NCBI GenBank assembly: GCA_036245805.1
Contig: BTRK01000002.1
Span: forward strand, 29,567,067 to 29,631,066
Origin: Pristionchus mayeri
Lineage: Eukaryota > Nematoda > Chromadorea > Rhabditida > Neodiplogasteridae
Reading direction: 5' to 3'
DNA length: 64,000 nucleotides
The notes beneath the pieces were generated by a model that was not told the origin of the DNA, did no database searches, and was given only the letters and a program-made list of their open reading frames with translations. Positions within the stretch are counted from its first letter, which is position 1. Every line of letters begins with the position of its first letter. Made by a program: the position numbers and the translations under genes. Below, one piece after another: positions 31,763-43,142 of the stretch.

Positions 31763-32375
31763 TGTTCGAATTATATCGTCACTTAGGGATACGAAAACTG
31801 ACAAGCTGATAAATACATTAGTGAGATAATCCGATCTGTGCGATTTAATCGGTGAACGGGGAGATAAGTGAATTATGTTGAATAACTTGTGAATAGTCGA
31901 ACGCAAGAGAAAAAGAATCGCATTCAACGACTCGGAACAGAGTGAAGAATGTATGAGAAGAGTTAGTGTGCCCGATGAGTCACGTACCTTTCCCTCTCTG
32001 ATCTCGCTCTCTCTCCTCGCTTTTCTCTACACGGGCCATTAGATGTGCACGCAAACATGAGGTGGGAGAGTTGAGTGGGCTACTCGATCACTCTCGCTGT
32101 TCGTCGGTCTATTCATTCTTCACTCTCCCTAGTGTATCACATTATTTGCTCCCTTCTTACTCTATCCAGTTTAAATTTCGAAAGAATTGCAAGAACTGGC
32201 TCTACGACCCAAATTTCGAAATGGGCCCTCTCCCTCTCTCTTTACTGTTCTGTGTTTATTCTCGTTCTTCTCAATATGTACACTTTTGGTGTATCTCATT
32301 GTTTGTTCCGACCCTTCTTACAAATTGCGCTTTCGAAATCGAAAGATGTTGTTCGCCAAATTCGAAACTCAACTA
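31763..32375. other. Upstream region of gene H, CT-rich, duplicated from 3.6-4.1 kb
   Basis: CT-rich sequence resembling 3740-4060, including ATGTGCACGCAAACATGAG against ATGTGCGCACAAACACGAG. The frames here are low complexity and I do not call a gene. The similarity ends at the 3.77-kb element. Confidence 0.5.
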
Positions 32376-35300
32376 TTAGGCTGAGTAATAAGTTTTGTCC
32401 GATTTCGTACCCCTACTTTGAGCTTACCTTGTTTGGTTGTTTAAAATCGCCACATGTTGTCCTCATGCCAATATATATAGACATGTTCCCTCTTTATAAT
32501 ATTATGGTTGGGATGGGGCAACGTTGCATATTATAGGAGAAATGAAGAGCAATGCAACTTTGATTTTTTCACAAAAGTTAAGATTTTCTTTAATGTTGCG
32601 GTACTTCAAAGGTACAATTGTAGGTCTAAGCTCACAAAGTGTTCTAAGAAGCCTAAGACTTGCTCTACATAATAGCAAAAAGTGAGAGTTGCTGGATTCG
32701 TTATTGCCTTCGTACAGGTCACTGAATCCGAGACACCATTGAAAATAAGAATCTTCTCGAAGAAATTCCCTGTTTCGCAGATTGACTTGACTGGAACCTA
32801 CCTAGGGGCGCTGTTATCATTGCATTCAGGACTCTCAAGTGTGCCGATAGATAGGAGATTATTTGACTTTTTCATCTAAAAAAGTGATGTTGGTTCATCA
32901 ACTATCTGTCAATCGAAATGTTGAAAAATCTGATATTGAGGGTTTTCAGGTAAAGCCTACCCCACAAAAAGTACCGATCTCCAAGAGCTTCCTCATTAGT
33001 GACCGATAGGGTAGGGATTGTTCTTTAATTTGAGCACGAAATAACTGCTCTTCAAACCACTGCGCTATCACAACAATGCCAGAAAGATGAATTTCGATGT
33101 TTAAAATTGGACACATAATCTGAAGAGCACTGTCCATGAATGAAGTGCCACATACCCTCCTAAAGAAAACTATGGCGTGTACTAGAAATATAGTTCACAA
33201 ACATGAATAATTGAAATCACAAGACCCATCGGTATAGATACAATACTCCATAATCTTATCTTGACAAGGCTCATAACAACTCAAACTCGGTTTAAGTACT
33301 CATCTTTAATAGGCCTCTCGAGGCTGATCAGTATCAACATCACCAGCGCGATAGATGACAATCATACTTCATTACTGTGGCAAAGATTGGGCGCTATCTC
33401 TATTCGCAATGCAATTCTGATCCTTCAAAAAGTCAGGATGCTGGTCAACCACATTAAGAGTCCGGATCTGAGGAAATTTACCATTTCGGCCATTTTCCGG
33501 ACATTTCCCCGGGACGAAGATGCGGACCAAGGTCACATGCTGGACCTAGAGTAATTAGAGTCTTTATTTGAAATTTCACAACGATAACCTCTGCATCACG
33601 CAAAGTGGCGCGTGAGGTACTGGCACAGTGAAAAATGATGAAAATTCAGAATTTCTTAATGCATTAAGTTAGACTCGAAATATATTTTCCATTGTATTAG
33701 ACATACCCTCAGTGCCCAGAGGCACCATTGGAATCACATTTTTATCGATTTCGATGTTGATATATTTGACCACATCTTTCAATTTTCCCGATATTTTGCT
33801 TGTTCCCGGAAAGACCGGGACTAAGTTCTTACACCATATTGTAGCACGTGCAATGCTGATGCGTAATATACATAACAATCAAAAATTTCAACTACCTTAA
33901 GCCGTGAAATTTTGACTGAATGATCGGAAAGTGGTCCCAGGATCGACATGATTGTCAAATTGTTGTACTTTGATTTAGACGGAATTCGAATCACTGTCAA
34001 CCACAGACTCTATTGCTGCCGAAATTTCGCATGAATCTCTCAATTTCAGAAAACCTAAAAATCGGGTTTCAGATACAGCATTTTTTTGGTGTATATTTTT
34101 CATGTTCCCGGAAAGACCGGGACTAAGTTCTTACACCATATTGTAGCACGTGCAATGCTGATGCGTAATATACATAACAATCAAAAATTTCAACTACCTT
34201 AAGCCGTGAAATTTTGACTGAATGATCGGAAAGTGGTCCCAGGATCGACATGATTGTCAAATTGTTGTACTTTTCGCCAATCTTATTGATTGATTTAGAC
34301 GGAATTCGAATCACTGTCAACCACAGACTCTATTGCTGCCGAAATTTCGCATGAATCTCTCAATTTCAGAAAACCTAAAAATCGGGTTTCAGATACAGCA
34401 TTTTTTTGGTGTATATTTTTCATATTCCCGGAAAGAGCGGGACTAAGTTCGTACATAATGTTACAGCCAGTGCAATGTTGTCTCAAAATATGAATCATGA
34501 CTAAAAATTTCAACATTCTTAAGCCCCGATATTTGTACTTGAAATGTCGAAAAATGGTCGATATGCTCAATACGATTTTCAAAATATCGGACTTTTCGCC
34601 TATGTTATTGATGGATTCGGACATAATTCGATTCACGTTACCCATAGACACGATATCCGTCGAAATTTCGCATGAATCTCTCGGTTTCAGAAAACCCGAA
34701 AAATAGAGTTTCGATTTTTAGGTTTTCTGAAATCGAGAGACCCATGCGAAATTTCGACAGAAACATTGTCTATGGGTGATATTGATTCGGAATTTAACTG
34801 AATGGTTCAAGAATTATGGAGAAAAGCACGATATTTTGAAAATAATGTCGAGCCTGGAGCCACATCCCGGCATTTGAAGGCAAAATATCGCGGCTTAAGG
34901 ATGTTTGCATTTTTGCTCGTTATATGTATTTCGAGACAACGTTGTGCTTGCTATAACAATGTACAAGAACTTAGTCCCGGTTTTTTCTGGAAAATGCAAA
35001 TAAACGAGGAAATTTAGGTGGTATCGTGAAAATACATTTTTTGGTTTTCTGAAACCGAGAGACTCATGCGAAATTTCGACGGATATCGTGTATATGGGTA
35101 ACATGGAATCGAATTATGTCCGAATCCATCAATAACATAGTCCGATATTTTGAAAATCGTATTGAGCATATCGACCATTTTTCGACATTTCAAGTACAAA
35201 TATCGGGGCTTAAGGATGTTGAAATTTTTGGTCATGATTCATATTTCGAGACAACATTGCACTGGCTGTAACATTATGTACGAACTTAGTCCCCCTCTTT

Positions 35301-36142
35301 CCGGGAACATGAAAAATATACACCAAAAAAATGCTGTATCTGAAACCCGATTTTTAGGTTTTCTGAAATTGAGAGATTCATGCGAAATTTCGGCAGCAAA
35401 AGAGTCTGTGGTTGACAGTGATTCGAATTCCGTCTAAATCAATCAATAAGATTGGCGAAAAGTACAACAATTTGACAATCATGTCGATCCTGGGACCACT
35501 TTCCGATCATTCAAGGCAAAATTTCACGGCTTAAGGTAGTTGAAATTTTTGATTGTTATGTATATTACGCATCAGCATTGCACGTGCTACAATGTGGTGC
35601 AAGAACTTAGTCCCGGTCTTTCCGGGAACAAACAAAATATCGGGAAAATTGAAAGATGTGGTCAAATATATCAACATCGAAATCGATAAAAATGTGATTC
35701 CAATGGTGCCTCTGGACACTGAGGGTATGTCTAATACAATGGAAAATATATTTCGAGTCTAACTTAATGCATTAAGAAATTCTGAATTTTCATCATTTTT
35801 CACTGTGCCAGTACCTCACGCGCCACTTTGCGCGATACTGAGGTTATCGTTGTGAAATTTCAAATATAGACTCTAAGAATTCTAGGTCCAATGTGTGACC
35901 CTGGCCTGAATCGTATTTCCGGGGAAATGTCCGGGCGGTGTTGACGTTTCTCAGATCCGGGCCCTTAAGTTTAGGACATGACTGTATCCGTTTCATTGGT
36001 CAGACAGATGTATGGTAGTGTGCGAAAAAGAGAGTATAAATGCCCCTATCTATCATTATAAGCTGATTGGATTACAACGAGGGATATGAGAGGTCAGAAT
36101 GCACATTAGCCGAAATCGGACAAAACTTATTACTCAGCCTGA
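32376..36142. mobile_element. 3.77-kb TA-flanked element with TTAGGCTGAG ends
   Basis: Terminal inverted repeats TTAGGCTGAGTAATAAGTTT (left) and TCAGGCTGAGTAATAAGTTT (right, read inward), continuing as TGTCCGATTTCG, flanked by TA at 32374-32375 and 36143-36144. The ends resemble the 1266-bp TTAGGTTG elements. No transposase is visible; most of the interior is a large palindrome (33440-35970). It sits between gene H and gene E. Confidence 0.85.
33440..35970. repeat. Nested palindrome built from about 300-bp tandem units
   Basis: The left half has two very similar head-to-tail units, 33800-34102 and 34103-34423 (each with CCGGAAAGACCGGGACTAAG and GCCGTGAAATTTTGACTGAA; the second has an extra 17-21 bp), and a diverged third unit (34424-34710). 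The right half is the same series inverted, down to a near-copy of 33540-33900 at 35530-35890. Outer edges: CCGGATCTGAG near 33465 and its complement near 35955. The frames inside are mirror copies and are not genes. Confidence 0.8.
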
Positions 36143-36325
36143 TAACTGCAAAACAAACGATAGAGAGCAATGAACATAATAGCAGAGCTATTTCGTGCAT
36201 CCAAATCAACAGTTCTTCAACTGCAAAAGGACAACGAATTATCAGATGATGTTAATGCAGTTCATGCTTTAATTGCTTCATGCAATCAGCGATATAGTTA
36301 TTTGATATTTTAACTGTATCCGTTT

Positions 36326-39300
36326 TCAAGACATGAACAAATGGTTGATCATCTCTCCACAGCTTGGCCTCTCGTTCTTGTCAACCTTCGTGAGTAATCC
36401 CACAAATGTGGTCTTAAATAAGCACATTGTAACTATCAGTACAAGAAAAATGCTTACGATTCTTTCATCTCCAAATACATCCACTGGCTTCCCTTTCCGA
36501 AGGCTGTTGAAAACCTTCAAATTGAATGATTTCATGATTTTGCTTGTGAATTTCTTCACCTCGCCTTTCGTCTTGTAGTCCATAACGACACACAGTTCAG
36601 TGAGTATCAATCCCAGAGTGAACACATCCGATTTGGATGTGAGTCGCGCAACCAGTCCTCTCTGGAATAACTACCGGCCTGTTTAAGCCGTCAGAAATGT
36701 GCGAGAAAAAGTTGCGTACAAAGTTCGCGAACTTCTGATTCTCTCCATTTCGCATGCTCTCTCTCTTTCTCTAACCAGGTCGATGAAAAGTTCACGAACT
36801 TTTCGACGAACTGTGTTCGAAAATCATACTTTTCTTTTGTTTTACTTACTTTTATAAACTATTTTTGCTTTTAACTTATGATTTCTTATAATGACAACCT
36901 TCCCTTAGCTGGAATAGCTTCAGAATACAGCGTAGTGAAAGTAAACAGGGTTGGAGTATTTTTTTCGAAAATGGGTCACCACTTTCCCCACCCTGTAATG
37001 TCAAGCTATTCCATCAGAGGGAAGGTTGTTCTTATACGCAGTCATAAGTTAAGAGCAAAAATAATTGATAAAAATAAGTAAAACAAAAGAAAAGTACGAA
37101 TTTCGAACGAATTAATGCTGGTTTTTAACGAACTTTTCAAGGAGCTGCGTGAAAAGTTAGAGAAAGGCGAGAGAGCACGCATTCTTGAGAGAGGGAAAAG
37201 GAAGTAAACAATCACTGCTTCCTTTTCCCTCTCTCAAGAACGCGTGCTCTCTCGCCTTTCTCTAACTTTTCACGCAGCTCCTTGAAAAGTTCACGAACTT
37301 TTCGACGAACTATGTCCGAAATTCGTACTTTTCTTTTGTTTTACTTATTTTTATCAATTATTTTTGCTTTCAACTTATGACTGCTTATAAGAACAACCTT
37401 CCCTCTGATGGAATAGCTTGACATTACAGGGTGGGGAAAGTGGTGACCCATTTTCGAAAAAAATACTCCAACCCTGTTTACTTTCACTACGCTGTATTCT
37501 GAAGCTATTCCAGCTAAGGGAAGGTTGTCATTATAAGAAGTCATCAGTTAAAAGCAAAAATAGTTTATAAAAAACAAAAGAAAAGTATGATTTTCGAACA
37601 TAGTTCGTCGAAAAGTTCGTGAACTTTTCAACGACCTGGTTAGAGAAAGAGCGAGAGTACACGAACAGGAGAGAATGAGAAGTTCGCGAACTTTTTACGC
37701 AACTTTTCTCGCACATTTCTGACAGATTAAACAAGCCGTACGTGTCTTCGTTTTCAAAATCACTCATTATCTCAGACAATTAAAGCAATTTTTAATGTAG
37801 ATCTGTAAATTGCAAAACATCACCTGTTCCGGACTCATGTACTCCTCAGTACCTGATCCAGTCAAGGTCAGTGTTTTCTCCACTCCGTCTTCCATCTTCC
37901 TCTCTATGACAATACCGAGATCGCAGATTTTCAGTCGATCCTTCTCGACGAAGAGAATGTTGCAAGGCTGCAAATGCAATTTCCTGTTCTCATAGATGTT
38001 TCTTTCTAATCGAAATTTCGGGAAACAATTTATGATGCACACTTTGAGGTCCCTGTGGATGAGGTGCTTTCCATGAATGTATCCGACAGCAGATACAATC
38101 TGCTTGAACCACGACTTCATCCGAGGAAGCTTTCGAGACTCCGAAGAGGTGTTCTCTTTAAGCCAGCTGGTCAACGAGTAGTTGCATAACTAAAGTAAAG
38201 TTTCGAAAATCGAAACTCATTGATATTAAGGGGTTCCTGCATTTGTATGTAGATAAATACGCTATCGGCTTTGTAGTTCAACTAAAATACAATAATCATC
38301 TCCCAATCACCGATACTCTTCACCTACCAGCTGTCGTTTCTTCGATCGGATCCTGTTTAGTGATTCATCATCTTCATCGTACTGCAAATGCTCACCAAAC
38401 TATTGGGGTGTCCGGAAAGTTCGTATAATTTTTTGTTTTTATTTTTTATTCAATGCTTTACAATTCTCAGTGACCAATCTATGCCCCCTTCTTTCTCACT
38501 ACCTCCCTCCAGCGATTGGGCAGGGTCTCGATTCCTCTCTTCCAGAATGCGGGTTTCTTCTTCGAGACCGCCCAGTTCACGAAAGCCCTCACAACTTCAT
38601 CTCGATTCTTGAATTTCTTTCCTTTGCAGAAGTCAGAGAGAGAGCGGAAGCAGTGCTAGTCGCATGGGGAGAGATCCGGGGAATACGGTGGATGGGGAAT
38701 CCTCTCGATCTTCAGCTCGTCCATTTTCTTCTGGGTCATCTTCGCTCGATGTGGGCGAGCATTGTCCATCAGAAGAAGAATTTTGCCCTGGTTCTGGAGT
38801 CTGGGAGGGACTCTGATCGCGACTTCTTCCAGTTGTTCAGAGAAGAGGTCGGCATTGATGGCGGTTCCAGTAGGAAGGATCTCTTATTAGAACGGAACAA
38901 GTAATAATAGAAAGAATCAGTGAATTTCCTCATTTTCTTCAAGGGAACGGGTTTGTGCTTCGCATCGGTGTCGAAACACTGTTGTCTCTTCGCTGGGTTA
39001 TTATACATGATTCACTCCTCGCACATGTCTATTATGGAATCTGTCCATCGAAGATCCGATCTACGATGGAGCGATTTCCGACAGTAATTCAACACAACTG
39101 TATAAAAATATCGGCTACACTTCACCACTTCAACAAGTGTAGAAACTACGAGACTGATCCAACCCACATCCCACTTAACGTCAGAGTGACGCAATACATT
39201 GTTGACAAACAGATTGCGCAATCACTGCATTTGATCGCGAACTGACTTTTTTCCGAAGCATTATACGAACTTTCCGGACACCCCAATAGTTCGGATCCAT

Positions 39301-39962
39301 CGATGGAAATCCCAACCTGCCACTCTTTGGGTGGTCGCTCCATCCATGTACTGTTGTAGCGAATGATTCCGGGATGGTCCAATTGAGCCATTGCACGGAC
39401 CTCCCGCAGTGCTTTATTTATCAATTCATCACTAAAAATAGCATCTAAATCTCGGAGAAATATAGGAAATTGCATTGGTTCAACTGAAATTCTCTTCACA
39501 GCATACTTCCATTCATCTAATTTATTCTCAGCCTCGAAAACGCAACCGCCGTTACCGATACCAAGGATACTCTTCACATGGAATTCTTTCGAAAATCTGA
39601 AAAGCGTCTTCTGAGCAGTCATTATTCAGTTTACGTACTTAGACGAGAATTCAGAGTCATTTTTGAGAGATCGCAAGTCGGATAAGGCTTTAGATAATCG
39701 ACGTATTTCTTTTTCATGAGCGTTATTCTCTTCTCTCAATCGTTCGAGAGTTTGCCGTAACTGAATACAATGTGCATCTCATATGAAAATGATTTACTCA
39801 ATTACTTTCATGTTTGTCTGCTCAACTGTATCAGGAGTGGAGTTATTCGAGGTCCCCTCAACACACTCTGTGGTGGAATGGTCACTTTCGAAATCCTGGA
39901 ATGGTTTGCGGAGTTTAGTTTAGAAGAGCAAATTCAAGAAATCAAACCTCGTCTGCATGCAT
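36326..39962 (-). CDS. eIF2alpha-kinase-like protein with N-terminal coiled coil (gene E)
   Basis: Starts MHADE at 39962, then an acidic Ser/Thr exon, then a coiled coil (RQTLERLREENNAHEKEIRR). The kinase domain has GIGNGGCVFEAENK, YAVKRIS, REVRAMAQLDHPGIIRYNST, WMERPPKEWQ, VFIYIQMQ, YIHGKHLIHRDLK, CNILFVEKDRLKICDLGIVI (DLG in place of DFG), MSPEQ, SKSDVFTLGLILTELC and KVDKNERPSCGEMINHLF, ending 36326. There is no trefoil. Two transposons lie in introns: a mariner derivative (38403-39286) and a foldback (36675-37738) whose edge is only about 13 bp from the acceptor before RGLVARLTSKSDVF. Possible lesion: after IYIQMQ the expected GT donor reads GA (38236-38235); retaining that 46-nt intron would shift the frame. 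All other boundaries look normal. Probably a recently functional gene; catalytic residues are complete. Confidence 0.75.
36675..37738. repeat. 1.06-kb doubly nested foldback in a gene E intron
   Basis: The outer repeat CGGCCTGTTTAAGCCGTCAG pairs with CGGCTTGTTTAATCTGTCAG read inward. Each half contains its own inverted repeat (AACTTATGATTTCTTATAA and mirror, flanking AAGGTTGT) around CACTTTCCCCACCCTG, so the element can fold into a multi-arm cruciform. The mirrored frames at 36878-37081 and 37341-37544 are by-products of the symmetry. Confidence 0.85.
38403..39286 (-). mobile_element. Internally deleted mariner copy in a gene E intron
   Basis: Both TTGGGGTGTCCGGAAAG ends and TA duplications (38401-38402, 39287-39288) are present, 884 bp. 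The minus strand retains the C-terminal transposase part and a diverged stretch around YNNPAKRQQCFDTDAKHKPV, but the first catalytic third is missing and frames are broken. Same structure as 47106-47983. Confidence 0.9.
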
Positions 39963-40535
39963 TTTGCTGACGCAGATCCGTTTGGAACACAGATCAAAAC
40001 AAAATGTACTCGCACTATCAAGAGATTTACTCACTGCGTTTGCCTAGAAATGATGAATAATCGCGCACATCAATAAAAAGAACACAACAGCGCGCAAGCG
40101 AGTGTGTGAAGACACATGACACCAGTGCGTTATCAGCAAGAAAGCAAAAGGAAAAGAGAGAATAACCAGGGGGGGGGGGGGGGTAAAGGGCGAGATCTCG
40201 CCTTAATCATATCAATTCATTCATCTGTATTGGATCATGAACGAACTTGGAAAGGTGAGCGTCCAATTTTATTTGCATTCTTAAATTCAGCGATTTCATG
40301 AGACAGCGATCAGTCAGATCCCTGTCAGTTATCTAAAAAAAATCTCGACTGTTCGCAGTTTCGGTGAGTATATTTTGTATATGCGGTGAGGGAGATTTGT
40401 AAAGAACAAGGGCATAATTCTGCGTAATTACAAATGAAATATATCGAACGTTGTTCAAAGTACATTGTTTAACAAAACAAATAATCGTTTTACATAATAT
40501 TATGACTAGACGGTTCGATCGGTCATCTATACATT
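39963..40535. other. Region between genes E and F, with a poly-G run
   Basis: No supported gene. It contains a run of about 17 G near 40168-40184. It should include the promoter of gene E and the 3' flank of gene F. Confidence 0.4.
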
Positions 40536-41573
40536 TTATTCACTCATAGATCGAATACGCTGAGTTTCCTGAAGGAAGGGATGGACGAGAATCTGCTCGC
40601 AATTCGGTCTCTTCTCAAAGTCGTATGCTGTCAGCCAAATGATGAGTGGCCTCTTAACGTGCATTGTGTATTTCCTCTACGTCACGAACAACTAACCATT
40701 TCCCCGGGAACGCCTGTCCAATCGTGATATCCGTCGCTCGTGCGGAAGCTACTGAATATCTGCAGTTGTCCTTATTAGTTAGCGGAAAAAGTAAATTAAT
40801 ACAAATTAAGGCACAATTGTCTGAACAATATGCCTGCGTACATTTCAAGTTTGCTATTTAATAAAATGCGTCATTTTTAATCGAGTGGGTAAAATTAAGA
40901 TCAATAAATTAGCATTACCATTCCGAGATCAGTTTCTCTTATAGGAACACATAATTCGAGAAGAATTAAACCGAGAGCGAAAATATCAGTCCGGTAATCA
41001 TAACACGGAAATGCAGAACACTGCAATAGTTCAGAGTTCATAATTAATTTTAATCAGTGCAATATATAAAAAGAAGCCAGTAATTAGCATACCTGCTCGG
41101 GCGCGGAGTACAGCGGAGTTCCCATATTAGTACTGTGCATTCGATCACCCTCCAGCGCCGCGATTCCGAAATCACAAATCTTCGGATTATCCTTTTCATC
41201 GAGTAGAATGTTCGCCGGCTGAAGAATTCATAAAATAGTAATGTATTAATTATTCAGATAATTAATTTAAAACTACATATGAAATATATTCAAAAATATA
41301 TTCACGTGCCTTTAGATCGCGATGAATCATGTTTAACCATTTCTTATCATGGATGCAGGATAGAGCAGCCACAATTTTCTTGAACCATTCCTTCATTTGA
41401 AGTAGATTTCGAACAGACTGATTCGCTTTTAGCCATGCATACAATGATGAGGGACAAAGCAGAAATGAACAGCGCAGATGATAAATGTAATATGTGTTTA
41501 AGAGACCGGCTCGGTAAGATTCGAGGGTTTGCCTGTTGCGCCCGGACATCATGATCTCCGATCTGGACCAAAC
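40536..41573 (-). pseudogene. eIF2alpha-kinase-like gene F, N-lobe cut off by a foldback
   Basis: Exons: SSLYAWLKANQSVRNLLQMK, WFKKIVAALSCIHD and MIHRDLK (41470-41310); QPANILLDEKDNPKICDFGI and GTPLYSAPEQ (41222-41095); YDYRTDIFALGLILLELC (about 41025-40922); IFSSFRTSDGYHDW and VPGEM; and RPLIIWLTAYDFEKRPNCEQ plus ILVHPFLQE, ending at TAA 40536-40538. Unlike the A, B, E and H copies this one keeps the canonical DFG, and it has HRD. The P-loop, beta-3 lysine and alpha-C are missing: the sequence enters a 1.08-kb foldback at about 41573, and nothing kinase-like follows on the far side (42656-43140). The remaining C-lobe is fully open, so the disruption may be recent. Confidence 0.7.
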
Positions 41574-42655
41574 TTTTTTTCTGGATACCCCCATGTCTCC
41601 TCATCACTAAATGAAGTATTATTTGGGTCATGCTATTGAAACATACAAATACCGGGTTACCAATTTTTCAATCTCGAAATTCAGCAAATATAAATATTAT
41701 TAGATCTAGGTCCGAAGTTAGTGTGGTTTAGTAACATACTGCCCTAGGTGACAAAAACGCGATTTATTGGGATCCTGTAATTCAATCGCAAACTGGTTTT
41801 TCATGTTTGAAAAATCAGTTTTTTTTATAAATTTAAAATCAAAAATCCGCAAACAAACGAATATGCCATGTTGTAGAGAATAAAATTCTGCGCCTTAAAA
41901 GCCTGAAAAATTTTGGGGCATGTTTTGAGATAATTAGCCCCGAATGTAGCTCAAAATAAAAAATTTGTAGGAATCACCTCGTCATTATGCTCATTTTATA
42001 GAGCTCGTCGAGCTGATCAAGGTTGATGTTTACCATTTTTTATGCTTTTTCGTTCCTGATGAGTTATGAACTCTAGAAAACACGAAAAAAGCCATTTTCC
42101 GCATTACTTTCTACAGCCAAAAATAGGGCATTTTTTCGTGTTTTCTAGAGTTCATAACTTATCAGGAACGAAAAAACGTAAAAAATGGTAAACATCAACC
42201 TTGATCAGCTCGACGAGCTCTAGAAAATGAGCATAATGACGGGTGATTCCTACACATTTTTTAATTTTGATCTACTTTTGGGGCTAATTATCTCAAAAGA
42301 TGCCCCAAAATTTTTCAGGCTTTTAATCGACGCAGAATTTTGTTCACTACAACATGGCATATTCGTTTTTTTGCGGATTTTTTATTTTAAATTTATAAAA
42401 AAATAAAATTGATTTTTCAAACATGAAAAACCAGTTTGCGATTGAATTACAGGATCGCAATAAATCGCGTTTTTGTCATCTAGGGCAGTATGTTAATAAA
42501 CCACACTAACTTCGGACCTAGATCTAATAATATTTATATTTGCTGAATTTCGAGATTGAAAAAATTGGTAACCCGGTATTTGTATGTTTTAACAGCATGA
42601 CCCAAGAATACTTCATTTAGTGATGAGGACACATGGGGGTATCCAGAAAAAAAGT
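41573..42655. repeat. 1.08-kb foldback element
   Basis: The arms run from CTTTTTTTCTGGATACCCCC to its complement near 42640-42652, with long shared stretches (GATCTAGGTCCGAAGTTAGT; AACATCAACCTTGATCAGCT) and a centre near 42115. No coding potential. It borders the truncated end of kinase gene F. Confidence 0.85.
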
Positions 42656-43142
42656 GGAAAATGGTCAGATATTGATCGTGCCGTCAAAGAGTGTCTAACC
42701 TCTTCATGAGCTAAGCTATTTGTACTCTCTAAATTTTAGAGCAGCCGCAAGTGGATGCGATATCACTGCAATTTACACAACTATGTCTCTCTAGATCGTT
42801 TTACTCTTCGTTATCAAATCAGGAACATCTACTTTGAACTTGCAAACATAATTCAAAAAATGATTGCAAAATGATTGCCTAAATGATTGCAGGCAGTTTA
42901 TTACAAAGTTGATCATATTCCTAATAATATCGTCCAAGTGTGCAAGACAATGTCTGGTAATAAATATATATGCACTCAAAAGAAAGTATTTTATTAAGGG
43001 ACGACATTTTATTTCCACCCACACACAATTTTGAAAATCTTCGTCAGAGATAATTACTCGTTAGGGATATTTTCTTTGATATTATCGGCTTCTCAATTTT
43101 TAGGAATGAATCTGCTGTTATTATCCCAGATATATGCTTAAC
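42656..43142. other. Stretch with no recognised gene
   Basis: AT-rich; the minus-strand frame at 42791-43024 has no domain match that I can name. It precedes the first visible exon of the plus-strand gene at 43143. Confidence 0.4.

Noticed and set aside
36878..37081. 67-codon frame repeated at 37341-37544
   Set aside because: Mirror copies inside a foldback element in an intron of gene E, with no domain or splice context.
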